64,000 bases of DNA from CADCVT01 sp036389155 (GCA_036389155.1 DASVQN010000049.1:1-64000), one strand, 5' to 3'; counted from the stretch's first letter, positions 1 to 9,206 are shown. Notes: generated from the sequence alone by a model not told the origin. Numbers and translations: made by a program.

Positions 1-1
1 C

Positions 2-346
2 GTCCTTCTCGGCTTCCTCGAGGGCGACTACGCGCGCCGCGCCGGGCTCCAGTCCGAGGCCGAGCGCCGCGGGGCCGTGCTCGACGTGTTCGGGCGCCTC
101 TTCGGGGACCGGGCGCGACGGCCCGAGCGCTACATCGAGAAGTCGTGGGCCGAGGAGGAGTTCACCCGCGGCTGCTACGGCTGCTACATGACGCCCGGCG
201 GCTGGACGTCGTTCGGCGAGGCGCTGCGCCGCCCGGTCGGACCGGTCCACTGGGCGGGCGCCGAGACGGCCACGATCTGGAACGGGTACATGGACGGCGC
301 CGTGCGCTCGGGCGAGCGCGCGGCCAAGGAGGTCCTCGAGGCGTGA
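2..346 (+). CDS. Flavin monoamine oxidase family protein, C-terminal fragment
   Basis: This is the 3' end of an FAD-dependent amine oxidase; the gene begins upstream of the window. The visible 114 residues include the substrate-lid end and the family's C-terminal FAD-contact stretch PVHWAGAETATIWNGYMDGA, where the GAE-T-x-x-x-G-Y-x-x-GA pattern is diagnostic. Members oxidise primary or polyamines to aldehydes with hydrogen peroxide release. The substrate cannot be read from this fragment. The stop TGA overlaps the GTG start of the next gene by 4 bp, so the two are probably co-transcribed and translationally coupled. Confidence 0.85.
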   Translation, partial: VLLGFLEGDYARRAGLQSEAERRGAVLDVFGRLFGDRARRPERYIEKSWAEEEFTRGCYGCYMTPGGWTSFGEALRRPVGPVHWAGAETATIWNGYMDGAVRSGERAAKEVLEA

Positions 347-1503
347 GGCGGCTGCTCGCCGCCCTGCTCCTCGCGCTGCTCGCCGCCGCGCCGGCCGCCT
401 CCGCGCGCGAGCGTTGGGAGACGTCCGTACTCGCGCTCGTCCCGACGCCCGGCTTCCCCGCGCACGCCTACGTCGCGCCGAACGGGCGCGTCTACGAGGG
501 CACCTACACCAACCCCAACGGCGACACCGTCCCCTCCCGCGTCTTCGAGTACGAGAGCAACGGGACGCTCCTGCGCTCGTGGACCGTGCGGGGCCAGGAC
601 CTCGCCGCCGAGCACGGCGTACAGGTCGCGACGAGCGACGGCGACGGCCGCCTCGTGCTCCTCGACAAGGCGCCGCCGCGCGCGCTGCTGCTCGACCCGC
701 GGACCGGCGAGCAGACCGAGTACGCGCGCTTCCCGGCGGGATCGATCCCCAACTACGGCGCGTGGGGCCCGGACGGCTCGCTCTACGTCACCGACTACGC
801 GCAGCCGGTGCTGTGGCGGATCCCGCCGGGCGGCGGGGCGCCGGTGGAGTGGATTCGCGACGCGCGCCTGAACGGCGGCGAGTTCGGAACCACCGGCATC
901 GAGCTGGGGACCGACCAGCACACGCTGCTCGTCGCGGTCCAGTCGCAGGCGGGCGGCGCGGGCGGCAACCTCTCGACGGGCCGGATCTTCACGACGGCGA
1001 TCCAGGGCGACGGGTCGCCCGGGCCGCTGACGCAGCTGTGGGAGAGCCGGCCCGCGGACGGTCCCGACGGCTTCGGGATCGCGAAGTCCGGCACGATCTA
1101 CATCGCGCTGCTGGCGACGAACCAGCTCGCGGCGATCGCGCCGGACGGGACGGAGAAGGAGCGGTTCCCGACCGCCCCCGGCGGCGGCGACAACGGCAGC
1201 TCGGTGCCCTTCGACTCGCCCTCGAACGTGAGCTTCCTCGGGACGCGCATGATGGTCGCCAACCAGTCGTACTTCGGCGGCGACCGCACGCACTTCGCGA
1301 TCCTCGACGTCGAGGCCGGCGAGGAGGGCCTGCCGGAGCTCGTCCCGCCGGCGACGCGCGTGGACACGCCGCCGATCGCGAAGCCGAAGCCCAAGGCGAA
1401 GAGGCGGCGGTGGTCGTGCCGGCGCTACAGGACGGCGAAGAAGCGCCGTGCGTGCCGGCGGACGCTCGCGCGCCGGCGCGCGGCGGCGAAGAAGCGGGGC
1501 TGA
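343..1503 (+). CDS. Secreted SMP-30/gluconolactonase-like beta-propeller protein
   Basis: A 386-residue protein with a signal peptide (MRRLLAALLLALLAAAPAASA). Its body is propeller-like, with repeated blades such as GPDGSLYVTDY and APDGT, typical of SMP-30/gluconolactonase/LRE-like folds. No classical catalytic metal-ligand set was verified, so the enzymatic role is open. The last ~45 residues are extremely Lys/Arg-rich (KPKPKAKRRRW then RRRAAAKKRG) with two cysteines, a wall- or envelope-binding style of tail seen on other secreted proteins here. I chose the GTG at 343 because it overlaps the upstream stop (GTGA) and gives a clean signal peptide; longer in-frame starts would only add shadow sequence. 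Confidence 0.75.
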   Translation: MRRLLAALLLALLAAAPAASARERWETSVLALVPTPGFPAHAYVAPNGRVYEGTYTNPNGDTVPSRVFEYESNGTLLRSWTVRGQDLAAEHGVQVATSDGDGRLVLLDKAPPRALLLDPRTGEQTEYARFPAGSIPNYGAWGPDGSLYVTDYAQPVLWRIPPGGGAPVEWIRDARLNGGEFGTTGIELGTDQHTLLVAVQSQAGGAGGNLSTGRIFTTAIQGDGSPGPLTQLWESRPADGPDGFGIAKSGTIYIALLATNQLAAIAPDGTEKERFPTAPGGGDNGSSVPFDSPSNVSFLGTRMMVANQSYFGGDRTHFAILDVEAGEEGLPELVPPATRVDTPPIAKPKPKAKRRRWSCRRYRTAKKRRACRRTLARRRAAAKKRG

Positions 1504-1663
1504 GGCCCGCCGGCGGAGGGGCGCGGCCGAGGCGCGGCTCACGCGCGGCTCGGCGCGCGACCCGCGGTGTGACGGCGGGCACGGGTCGGCCTGGGGTTGA
1601 CCCCAACCACGGCGCGGGGCTGCTCCATGGCGCACCGGCGCTCGCGCCGCGACGCTCCGCCGC

Positions 1664-3280
1664 ATGCCCTTCCGCCCCCTCCTCGTCCTCCTCGCCGTCG
1701 CCGCGACGGCCGCGTTCGCCGCGCCGGCGGGCGCCGGCACGTTCTGCGTCCACGTCGCCGGCACGTGCCCGGCCACCTCCGTCGACGAGGACGCCGACCT
1801 GCAGAGCGCGCTGAGCGATGCCGTCAAGAGCCCCGGCGAGGACGTCGTCCAGATCGGCGCGGGCACCTACCCCGGCGCGTTCTTCTACCTCTCCGCGCAG
1901 CCGCTGAAGATCGTCGGCGCAGGGACCGGCGAGACGATCCTCACGCACCCGCCGTTCGGCGGCGTCGGCGAGGCCCTCTTCACCACGGCGGACGTGTCGC
2001 ACCTGCGCGTGCGCGTTCCGGCCTTCGCGGGCTGGACCGGCATCAGGGCCGTCGGGGACGCCATCCTCGACGACGTCGCGGTGGACGCCGCCTCCGGCGC
2101 GGGACAGCGCATCGGCGTGACGCTCGGGGACACGAGCACGCTGCGCCGCTCGACGGTCGAGCTGAACCGGGCGAGCGATCGTGCCGTGACGACCGCGCCC
2201 AACAACGGGACCGTGACGATCGAGGACGTGCGCGCCGAGGCGGCGACGGTCGTCGAGGCGATCTCGTCGAACGGGACGACGCTCCTGAGGCGCGCCACCC
2301 TGCTGGGCACGACCGGCCTCGCCGCCAGCGGCGCGAAGCTGGAAGCGCACGACGCCGTGGTGCACGCCGAGGGGCCGGCCGCGCGAGGGGTCGTCGCGCG
2401 CTGCGACGACGGCCTCTCCGCCTCGCTGCTCGCCGACCACCTGACGATCCTCGGCGTCGGCGACACCGGCGTCTTCTCCCAGTGCGACGGCGCAGGCCTG
2501 AAGGCGCGCGCCGACGTCCGCAACTCGATCATCCGCAGCTTCCAGCACGCGTACCGCCGCAAGAACCCGGGCGGCGGGTCGGCCGGCGTCTCCATCGTGT
2601 TCTCCGACCTCGTCGCGGCGACGGGGATCAGCGAGGGCACCGGCTCGACGGTGCTGAGCGACGACGTGGACGTCTCGCCGGACCTCGCCGCCGACGGCGA
2701 GCACCTGGCCGTGACGTCGCCGCTCGTGGACGCCGGGGCACCCGGCGACCCGCTCGAGCGGACCGACCGCGACGGCAACCCGCGGCTGGTCGGCGGGCGC
2801 CAGGACATCGGCGCGTACGAGCTGCAGCCGCAGCCGCTCGCGTTCAACAAGCCGGGCACGCCGGCGCGGCCGCCGCAGGACGTCGTGGTCGAGCCCGCGT
2901 CGACCGGCGGCGCCGTCTCCGGCACGCCCGCTGTCGCGCCGGTCGCGGTGACCGACGGCGCCCTGCTCGCCGGGCTGCGCCGGACGATCGCCCGCCGCGT
3001 CGGCCGGCGCGGCGTCCGCTACGCCCACCGCTGGCCGGTCCCCGGGACGCTGGCGATCCGCTGGATCGCCACGCGCGGCGGCCGCAAGGTCGTCGTCGCC
3101 CGCGGGCGGATCTCCCGCACGACGCTCGGCGTCGCCTCGCTGAAGGTCAGGACGACCGGGCGGGGACGCACGTTGCTGCGCAGCGGTCACCGCCTGCCGA
3201 TCGTCGTGCGCGGCTCGTTCGCGCCGAGCGGGCGCAAGCTCGTCCGCGCCTCGCGCCGCGCCGCGATCCGGGGCAGCTGA
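1664..3280 (+). CDS. Secreted right-handed beta-helix protein, choice-of-anchor Q type
   Basis: A 538-residue secreted protein. A signal peptide (ending near PAGAGTF) precedes a region of parallel beta-helix (PbH1-like) repeats, for example VLDD/ILDD strands alternating with short turns. The motif RQDIGAYELQ near residue 380 is the DIGAYE signature of 'choice-of-anchor Q' extracellular proteins. After it comes a basic ~95-residue C-terminal domain with two GR-rich beta strands (KVVVARGRISRTTLG and LRSGHRLPIVV). Likely role: surface or exported carbohydrate-binding or adhesin-like protein; no catalytic residues recognised. No clear Shine-Dalgarno precedes the ATG. Confidence 0.7.
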   Translation: MPFRPLLVLLAVAATAAFAAPAGAGTFCVHVAGTCPATSVDEDADLQSALSDAVKSPGEDVVQIGAGTYPGAFFYLSAQPLKIVGAGTGETILTHPPFGGVGEALFTTADVSHLRVRVPAFAGWTGIRAVGDAILDDVAVDAASGAGQRIGVTLGDTSTLRRSTVELNRASDRAVTTAPNNGTVTIEDVRAEAATVVEAISSNGTTLLRRATLLGTTGLAASGAKLEAHDAVVHAEGPAARGVVARCDDGLSASLLADHLTILGVGDTGVFSQCDGAGLKARADVRNSIIRSFQHAYRRKNPGGGSAGVSIVFSDLVAATGISEGTGSTVLSDDVDVSPDLAADGEHLAVTSPLVDAGAPGDPLERTDRDGNPRLVGGRQDIGAYELQPQPLAFNKPGTPARPPQDVVVEPASTGGAVSGTPAVAPVAVTDGALLAGLRRTIARRVGRRGVRYAHRWPVPGTLAIRWIATRGGRKVVVARGRISRTTLGVASLKVRTTGRGRTLLRSGHRLPIVVRGSFAPSGRKLVRASRRAAIRGS

Positions 3281-3317
3281 GCCACCCGACGCGCGCGGCG
3301 GCTGAGACACTTCGGCG

Positions 3318-3503
3318 ATGCCGACCCACGCCGTCGAGTACGTCCGCACGCGAACGCCGAGCGGCACGCTCGGCAAGAACCTGGCCGCCGTCGAGGAGGC
3401 CCTGCGCCGCCGTGAGGAGGAGGGGTTCCGCCTCGTCTCCGCGATCGGCGAGAGCGACAGCGGCGACCTCACCGGCGTCCTGCTGCTGTTCGCGCGCGAC
3501 TAG
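3318..3503 (+). CDS. Small 61-residue protein, possibly DUF4177-like
   Basis: A compact 61-residue protein of beta-alpha-beta-beta character: an N-terminal strand (AVEYVRTRTP), a charged helix (NLAAVEEALRRREEEGFR), then LVSAIGES and GVLLLFARD strands. This layout resembles DUF4177-type small proteins, in which the helix is followed by 'G(W/F)xLV'. The resemblance is by eye only. It has no signal peptide or membrane segment. It lies between the beta-helix gene and the end of the convergent sugar operon and appears to be monocistronic; a GACACT hexamer sits 6 nt before the ATG. Confidence 0.55.
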   Translation: MPTHAVEYVRTRTPSGTLGKNLAAVEEALRRREEEGFRLVSAIGESDSGDLTGVLLLFARD

Positions 3504-3514
3504 GGTCCTCCCGC

Positions 3515-4513
3515 TCAGGCCCCCATCGCCGCGTAGACCAGCTCGTACGCGCGCACCGCGTCCTTGTCCTGCTGCGCGGCGCGCAGCGCGGCCTCGTCGA
3601 TGCGCGACGCGATCCCGTCGATGAAGCGCCACTGCAGCACCGACCGCTTCACGGCCCCGACCTGGTCCTCGGTGTACGGGTACAGGTCGAAGCCGAGGCG
3701 CTCCCCGTTGTCCCCGTAGCCCGCGCGGCGCAGCTCCAGCGCCAGCTCCAGCGTCTCCATGAACGCCGTCGCGCCGACCATGTTGTCGTCGTCGAACGTC
3801 CCCCAGCCCGAGTTCGCGTGCTGGTGGCCGAGCAGCCCCTCGGCGTTCAGCAGCGCCGCGTACTCGGGCAGGTGCTCGCCGTTCATGATCAGGTGCTGCC
3901 AGTCCATGTTGACCTGGACGTTGTCGATCCCGCGCGTGCGCAGCGTGTGGATGACGTGCAGCGTCATCCCGATGTTGCGCATGAAGATCTTCATCGCGGG
4001 CTCCGAGTTCTTGTGCTCGAGGAAGAGCTTGATGCCGCGGTCCGCGCAGCGCTGCGCGATCTCGCCGAGGCCGTCGATCAGCCGGGCCCACGAGTCGGCG
4101 TACGGCGTCTGGAACGGGTAGTTGTAGCCCTCGACGCCGGGCCAGACGATGAGCTGCGCGCCGACGTCCGCGGCGAAGTCGGCGGCCGCCACGCCGCCCT
4201 CCACCGCGGCCGCGCGCGTCGCGTCGTCGGGCGAGGACAGGCCGCCCTTGCCGAACCGCGGGTCCAGGTGCGTGCCGGTGGCGATCGCGTAGATGCCGTG
4301 CCCGTCCAGCGCCGCGCGCACCTCGTCGAGGTTCTCCTCGCTCAGCTCCTGCGGGTGGTGGAACTCGTAGTCGTCCATCAGGTCGCCGAGGCCGGCGACC
4401 GCGCGCTCGACCTTCTGCGCCGTCGACTCGTGGCCGTGCTCGGGCTGATAGCCGCCCGGCACGAAGCGGGTGACCATCGGGCCCATCGCCCAGATGCCGA
4501 GACTGGTCTTCAC
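3515..4513 (-). CDS. Xylose-isomerase-like TIM-barrel sugar isomerase/epimerase
   Basis: A 332-residue cytoplasmic TIM-barrel enzyme of the xylose isomerase-like/AP-endonuclease-2 superfamily. Recognisable barrel elements include VWPGVEGYNYPFQTPY, KLFLEHKNSEP (metal-binding Glu), VNMDWQHLIMNGEH and the metal-site motif LLGHQHANSGWG. This points to a metal-dependent ketose/aldose isomerase or epimerase acting on a sugar taken up by the XylFGH-like importer upstream. The GTG at 4513 is favoured because it overlaps the upstream stop (GTGA) and a GAAGGAAGG Shine-Dalgarno sits about 6 nt before it. It is the last gene of the operon. Exact substrate (xylose, rhamnose or an inositol-type sugar) unresolved. 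Confidence 0.8.
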   Translation of the reverse strand: MKTSLGIWAMGPMVTRFVPGGYQPEHGHESTAQKVERAVAGLGDLMDDYEFHHPQELSEENLDEVRAALDGHGIYAIATGTHLDPRFGKGGLSSPDDATRAAAVEGGVAAADFAADVGAQLIVWPGVEGYNYPFQTPYADSWARLIDGLGEIAQRCADRGIKLFLEHKNSEPAMKIFMRNIGMTLHVIHTLRTRGIDNVQVNMDWQHLIMNGEHLPEYAALLNAEGLLGHQHANSGWGTFDDDNMVGATAFMETLELALELRRAGYGDNGERLGFDLYPYTEDQVGAVKRSVLQWRFIDGIASRIDEAALRAAQQDKDAVRAYELVYAAMGA

Positions 4514-5559
4514 GATCGACCTTCCTTCGGGTTCGGTGGTTCGAGGGTGACGACGGAGCCCTCCGCGGCGCTCCGCCGCGCGGCCTCCAGGATCTCCAGG
4601 CCCGCGACGCTGTCGCGGGGATCGACCGGCGCGGGCGCGTCGCCCGCCAGCCAGTCGCGCACGCCTTCGTAGAACCCGCGGTAGTCGCCGGGCTCCAGCG
4701 GCTGCTCGCGCTCGCCGTGCGCGTCGACGACCCGCCCCGGCGGCGACTGGCCGAAGCCGTCGCTGCCGATGCGCATCCCGCCGAGCAGCTGCTCCTCCTG
4801 CGGGTCCAGCCCGTCGACGACGAAGCCGCCGGCCGAGCCGTTGACGACGAAGCGCCTGCCGCCCGCCGCGGTGATCGCGCTCATCCACAGGTGCGAGCGC
4901 GTGCCGCCCGCGTGCTCGAGCGCGACGAACACGTCGTCGTCGACCTGCGCGCCCTCGCGGCGCCGCTCGATCTCGGCGTACACCCGCAGCGGGTGGCCGA
5001 AGAGCACGCGCGCCTGGTCGACGAGGTGCGCGCCGAGGTCGAGCAGCTGCCCGCCGCCCTCGTCCTCGGCGGCCAGCTCGCGCCAGCCGCCCAACACCGC
5101 GGGCCTGAAGCGCTCGAAGCGCGACTCCAGGCGCAGGACGTCGCCGAGCGTCCCGTCCTCGATCAGCTGGCGCAGCGTGACGAAGTCGCCGTCCCAGCGC
5201 CGGTTCTGGAACACGGTGACGGGGACGCCCGCGGCGTCGGACACGTCGACGACCCGCTGCGCCTCGGCGGCCGTGACGGCGAACGGCTTGTCGACGACGA
5301 CGGGGACGCCGCGGGCGATCGCCTCGAGCGCGAGCGGGACGTGGAGGCGGTTCGGCGTGCCGATCACCACGGCGTCGGCGTCCCATGCCTCATCGACCGA
5401 CGCGACGACCTTCGCGGCCGGGAACCGCTCGCGCGCGAGCGCGGCGCGCTCCGGGTTGCGGACGACGATCGTCGCGACCTCGAGGCCGTCGACCGCGTCG
5501 ATGTACGGCGCGTGGAAGACCTGGCCCGCGAGGCCGAAGCCGACGACGGCGAGCCTCAT
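4510..5559 (-). CDS. Gfo/Idh/MocA family NAD(P)-dependent oxidoreductase
   Basis: A 349-residue sugar dehydrogenase-type protein. The N-terminal Rossmann fold is clear: MRLAVVGFGLAGQ has the GFGLAG dinucleotide-binding glycine motif, and GVPVVVDKPFA carries the conserved Lys of the EKP/DKP motif. The C-terminal half is the alpha/beta GFO_IDH_MocA_C domain (GGGQLLDLGAHLVDQA supplies the catalytic Asp/His pair). It likely oxidises a ring or side-chain hydroxyl of the imported sugar. The ATG overlaps the stop of the preceding oxidoreductase gene (ATGA), and its own stop overlaps the isomerase start. Two adjacent, diverged members of the same family suggest successive redox steps. Confidence 0.85.
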   Translation of the reverse strand: MRLAVVGFGLAGQVFHAPYIDAVDGLEVATIVVRNPERAALARERFPAAKVVASVDEAWDADAVVIGTPNRLHVPLALEAIARGVPVVVDKPFAVTAAEAQRVVDVSDAAGVPVTVFQNRRWDGDFVTLRQLIEDGTLGDVLRLESRFERFRPAVLGGWRELAAEDEGGGQLLDLGAHLVDQARVLFGHPLRVYAEIERRREGAQVDDDVFVALEHAGGTRSHLWMSAITAAGGRRFVVNGSAGGFVVDGLDPQEEQLLGGMRIGSDGFGQSPPGRVVDAHGEREQPLEPGDYRGFYEGVRDWLAGDAPAPVDPRDSVAGLEILEAARRSAAEGSVVTLEPPNPKEGRS

Positions 5560-6452
5560 GCGTGCAGCGCCTCGATCACGCGGGCCTGCGCGACGGCGTC
5601 CTCGCGGCCGAGCAGCGGCGGACGCCCGGACAGGATCGCGGCGTTCATGTCCTCGAGCTCGAGCCGGTACGAGCTCGCGCGCTCGACCTCGATCAGCTCG
5701 CCGTCGAGCAGGATCCCCGGCGACCGCGCGTGCCACGGGTCGGCGAGGAAGAGCGTCCCGCCGTCCCCGATCACCTCGAGCGAGTCGCGCGGCGGCAGGT
5801 CGAAGCCGCAGTCGAACGTCGCGAGCGCGCCGCTCTCGAAGCGCATGACGCCGGCGAAGTTCCGGTCGACGTCGTCGCCGACCGCCAGCCCCCGGACCTC
5901 CGACGGCTCGCCGAGCACGAGACGGATCGCGCTCACGCAGTAGCACCCGACGTCCATGAGCGAGCCCCCGTCGAGCGACGCGTCCCAGCGGACGTCGCCG
6001 GGACGGTCGAGCGGGAACGAGAAGGCCGCCCGCACGAGCTTCACGGGCGCCACGCGGTCGAGCAGCTCGACGAGCCTCTTCGTCTGCGGGTGGTGGCGCC
6101 ACATGAACGCCTCGCTCAGCACCAGCCCCTTCGACTCGGCCACGTCGAACGCGCGCTCGACCTCGGCGGGCCGGCGATCGAACGGCTTCTCGCACAGCAC
6201 GTGCTTGCCGGCCTCCAGCGCGCGGATCGTCCACTCGACGTGCAGCCCGTTCGGCAGCGAGACGTACACCGCGTCGACGTCGGGGTCGGCGAGCAGATCC
6301 TCGTAGGAGCCGTGCGCGCGGGCGATGCCCCGCTCGCGCGCGTACGCCTCGGCCCGCGCCGCGTCGCGGCTCCCGACCGCCGTGAACATCTCCGGCGCCG
6401 CCCCGAGGAGGGCGTCGTTGATGCGCGCGGTCGAGAGGAGCCCCCAGCTCAC
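5556..6452 (-). CDS. Gfo/Idh/MocA family oxidoreductase (second copy)
   Basis: A 298-residue member of the same superfamily as its neighbour but clearly divergent. It has a Rossmann N-terminus (SWGLLSTARINDALL), the conserved KHVLCEKPFDRRP segment containing the catalytic-site Lys, and a C-terminal domain with GGSLMDVGCYCVSAIRLV. Its N-terminal glycine motif is degenerate (G-x-x-S-T-A), as in the dihydrodiol/D-xylose dehydrogenase branch of the family. That branch oxidises D-xylose or trans-dihydrodiols, which would fit a pentose operon. The GTG at 6452 overlaps the SDR stop (GTGA); longer upstream reading frame is shadow sequence. Confidence 0.82.
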   Translation of the reverse strand: MSWGLLSTARINDALLGAAPEMFTAVGSRDAARAEAYARERGIARAHGSYEDLLADPDVDAVYVSLPNGLHVEWTIRALEAGKHVLCEKPFDRRPAEVERAFDVAESKGLVLSEAFMWRHHPQTKRLVELLDRVAPVKLVRAAFSFPLDRPGDVRWDASLDGGSLMDVGCYCVSAIRLVLGEPSEVRGLAVGDDVDRNFAGVMRFESGALATFDCGFDLPPRDSLEVIGDGGTLFLADPWHARSPGILLDGELIEVERASSYRLELEDMNAAILSGRPPLLGREDAVAQARVIEALHA

Positions 6453-7153
6453 CCCCACGACGGCTCGTCCATCGGCCGGTAGGAGACGGTGAGCATCCGC
6501 ACGCCGCGCGGGCGCGTCACGCAGAAGACGACGACCTCCGCCGCCTCCTCGGCCGACATCATCCCCTCGAGGACCTCCCTCGGCCGCCCGGTGTCGAGCG
6601 CGAAGTCGGTCGCCACGCCGCCCGGGCACACGTTCGTGCAGCGCACGCCGTGCTCGCGCATCTCGTGGTCGAGCGACCGGGTGAACCCGACCTGCCCGAA
6701 CTTCGAGGCGTTGTAGACCGTCTCCCCCGGGAAGGCGCGCAGCCCCGCCACCGACGCGAGCGACACGAAGTCGCCGCCGCCGGCCTCGATGAGGTGCGGC
6801 AGCGTCGCGCGCGCCGTGTAGAGCGTCCCCTTCAGGTTCACGTCGATCATCTGCTCGACGTGCTCCATCTCCAGGTCGAGGAAGTTGCCGTACGCGCCCA
6901 TCCCCGCGTTCGCGACGACGACGTCCAGCCCGCCGAGCTCGGAGACCGCCGACGACACCGCCTCGTCGACCTGCGCGCGGTCCGAGACGTCGCACTTCAG
7001 GCCGACGGAGCCCGGCAGCCCGAGGTCGTCGCCGGCCCGCGAGGCGAGCGCCACGCGGGCGCCCTCCTCGCTGAACCGGCGGGCGATCGCCGCGCCGACG
7101 CCGCGGCTCGCCCCCGTGACGAAGGCGCGCTTGCCCTCCAGCGCGCCGCTCAC
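6449..7153 (-). CDS. SDR family NAD(P)-dependent dehydrogenase
   Basis: A 234-residue classical short-chain dehydrogenase. It shows the cofactor motif TGASRGVG near residue 14, the NAG strand motif (VVANAGMGAYG), a catalytic Ser in SLASVAG and the YNASK catalytic Tyr-Lys pair. The ASR pattern after the first glycine suggests NADP preference, though this is only a tendency. It sits between the ABC permease and two Gfo/Idh/MocA enzymes, joined by GTGA overlaps at both ends, so it most likely oxidises or reduces an intermediate of the same sugar pathway. Confidence 0.85.
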   Translation of the reverse strand: MSGALEGKRAFVTGASRGVGAAIARRFSEEGARVALASRAGDDLGLPGSVGLKCDVSDRAQVDEAVSSAVSELGGLDVVVANAGMGAYGNFLDLEMEHVEQMIDVNLKGTLYTARATLPHLIEAGGGDFVSLASVAGLRAFPGETVYNASKFGQVGFTRSLDHEMREHGVRCTNVCPGGVATDFALDTGRPREVLEGMMSAEEAAEVVVFCVTRPRGVRMLTVSYRPMDEPSWG

Positions 7154-8379
7154 GCTCTACCTGCGGACTCGCGCCCGCGCCGGGAGATCGAGTCGACCGT
7201 GACCGCCAGCAGCAGCACGCCGCCCGTGATGACGAACTTCTCGCCCGACCCCAGCCCGAGCAGCCCCAGGCCGTTGTCGATCGACGCGATGACGAGCGCG
7301 CCGAGCAGCGCGCTCTTGACGTGCCCGCGCCCGCCGAACAGCGACGTGCCGCCGATGACCGCCGCCGCGATCGAGTACAGGAGGATCGAGCCGCCGCCCG
7401 CGTTCGTGTCCACCGACCGCAGCCGCGACGCGAGGATGATCCCGCCCAGCGCCGCCATCAGCGAGCAGATCGCGAAGACGATGATCTTGATCCGGTCGAC
7501 GTTGATGCCGGCGCGCCGCGCGGCCTCCTGGTTGCCGCCGACCGCGTACACGTAGCGGCCGAACTTCGTCCGCCGCGCGACCCACGTCCAGAAGACGAGC
7601 AGCGCGCCGACGAGCACGGCGACGTACGGCACGCCGCGGTCGTCGTTGCACACGTAGACGACCGCGGCGAGCGCGAGCGCGAGCGCCACGATGCGCGCGC
7701 CGACGATCAGCATCGGGTCGTTCGGCAGCCCGAGCTTCGCGCGCTTGCGCAGCCCGTTGAGCTGGATCGCCGCGAAGCCGGCGACGGCGACCAGCACGAG
7801 CAGCCACGACATGCCCTCCGAGAGGAAGTCGTTGGCGAACCCGATGATGAAGTCGTCCTGCAGGATCACGGTGCCGCGACTGCCGATGAGCAGCAGCACG
7901 ACGCCGTTCCACGCGAGCAGGCCGGCCAGCGTCACGACGAACGACGGGACGCCGACCTTGGTGATGATCACCCCGTGCAGCGTCCCGATCGCCGCGCCCG
8001 CGGCCAGGGCGATGAACAGCGCGATCGCCGGCGCGACCTCGTTGCCGTCGGGCAGCAGCAGCAGCGTGCAGATCACGCCGGCCACGCCGGAGACGTAGCC
8101 GATCGACAGGTCGATCTCGCCGAGCAGCAGGACGAAGACGATGCCCATCGCGATCGTCGCGAACGCGGCGCCCTGGATCAGCAGGTTGACGAAGTTGCCT
8201 GCCGTCAGGAACCGGTCGTTCTGCGACTGGAAGACGATGCAGATGATGAGCAGGCCGACGATGATCGGCAGCGAGCCGAGGTCGCCGGACCGGACGTTGT
8301 CCCACCACCGCCGCGCGTAGAGGCTGACCGTCTCGCGCGGGGCGACGGGCTCGTCGACGGGAGGAGTCGCGACAGCCAT
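7150..8379 (-). CDS. xylH: XylH-like sugar ABC transporter permease
   Basis: A 409-residue polytopic inner-membrane protein of the BPD_transp_2/RbsC-XylH group. It has about ten or more hydrophobic segments, including ATIAMGIVFVLLLGEIDLSI, where the GEIDLS motif is the family's cytoplasmic signature. Towards the C-terminus, GGTSLFGGRGHV is the second hallmark loop. XylH-type permeases are longer (~390-410) than RbsC types, as here. It forms a homodimeric pore for the sugar delivered by the lipoprotein encoded upstream. The ATG overlaps the ATPase stop (ATGA). The gene symbol follows the similarity of the whole cassette to XylFGH, not proof of xylose specificity. Confidence 0.85.
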   Translation of the reverse strand: MAVATPPVDEPVAPRETVSLYARRWWDNVRSGDLGSLPIIVGLLIICIVFQSQNDRFLTAGNFVNLLIQGAAFATIAMGIVFVLLLGEIDLSIGYVSGVAGVICTLLLLPDGNEVAPAIALFIALAAGAAIGTLHGVIITKVGVPSFVVTLAGLLAWNGVVLLLIGSRGTVILQDDFIIGFANDFLSEGMSWLLVLVAVAGFAAIQLNGLRKRAKLGLPNDPMLIVGARIVALALALAAVVYVCNDDRGVPYVAVLVGALLVFWTWVARRTKFGRYVYAVGGNQEAARRAGINVDRIKIIVFAICSLMAALGGIILASRLRSVDTNAGGGSILLYSIAAAVIGGTSLFGGRGHVKSALLGALVIASIDNGLGLLGLGSGEKFVITGGVLLLAVTVDSISRRGRESAGRA

Positions 8380-9206
8380 CAGACCATCCCCTCTTCCTGG
8401 CCGGGCACCTTGTCCAGCGCACCGGAGGTGATCGCCTGCACGACCGCCTGCTGCGTCGTGTCGGCGGTGGTGAAGCGCGCGACGTCCTTGCCGAGCCGCA
8501 GCACGGTGATGGAGTCGGCGACCTCGAAGACGTCGTGGAGGTTGTGCGAGATGAGCACCACCGCGAGGCCCTGGTCGCCCAGGCGCTTGACCAGGTCGAG
8601 CACCTGCCGCGTCTGCGCGACGCCGAGCGCCGCGGTCGGCTCGTCGAGGATGACGAGCTTGGAGTTCCACATGACCGCCTTCGCGACCGCGACCGACTGG
8701 CGCTGGCCGCCGGAGAGGCCCGCGACGGTCTGGCGCACCGAGGACAGCGTCGTGACGCTCAGCGACTTCAGCGTCTCGCTCGCGCGGCGCTCCATCGTCG
8801 TCTCGTCGAGCTGGCGCAGCGGCCCGTACAGCTCCTCGCGGCCGAGGAACATGTTCTGCACGACGTCGAGGTTGTCGGCCAGCGCGAGGTCCTGGTAGAC
8901 GACCTCGATCCCGAGGCGCGCGGAGTCCTTCGGCCCGTGGATGTTCACGCGCTCGCCGCCGAACCGGATCTCCCCGCCGTCGATCGGGTGGATGCCGGCG
9001 ATGCACTTGATCAGCGTGGACTTGCCCGCGCCGTTGTCCCCCACGAGCGCCATGACCTCGCCCGCGTGGACGGAGAAGTCGACGCCCTTGAGGACCTCGA
9101 CGGCTCCGAAGCTCTTCTGGATCCCCCTGCACTCCAGGAGCGGGGCCTCCCGCTCCGAGGCGGGGGGCCGCCGGCTGACGCCGGCGGCCTCCTGCACGGT
9201 GTTCAT
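8379..9206 (-). CDS. xylG: Sugar ABC transporter ATP-binding protein, XylG/FrcA-like
   Basis: A 275-residue single-domain ATPase. It has a Walker A (GDNGAGKST, residues 56-64), a signature LSGGQRQ, Walker B VILDEPTAAL and a switch His in VLISHNLHDVF. Many carbohydrate importers of this class (XylG, RbsA) carry two fused ATPase domains in ~500 residues. This one has only one, so it would act as a homodimer, as in FrcA-like systems. It energises uptake through the permease next door. It begins 4 nt after the binding-protein stop and its stop overlaps the permease ATG. Confidence 0.88.
   Translation of the reverse strand: MNTVQEAAGVSRRPPASEREAPLLECRGIQKSFGAVEVLKGVDFSVHAGEVMALVGDNGAGKSTLIKCIAGIHPIDGGEIRFGGERVNIHGPKDSARLGIEVVYQDLALADNLDVVQNMFLGREELYGPLRQLDETTMERRASETLKSLSVTTLSSVRQTVAGLSGGQRQSVAVAKAVMWNSKLVILDEPTAALGVAQTRQVLDLVKRLGDQGLAVVLISHNLHDVFEVADSITVLRLGKDVARFTTADTTQQAVVQAITSGALDKVPGQEEGMV

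Noticed and set aside
3515..5386. Extended start for the isomerase-like gene at 5386
   Set aside because: The extra ~290 residues are Arg-rich shadow of the Gfo/Idh/MocA gene. The GTG at 4513 has a ribosome site and the operon's usual 4-bp overlap.
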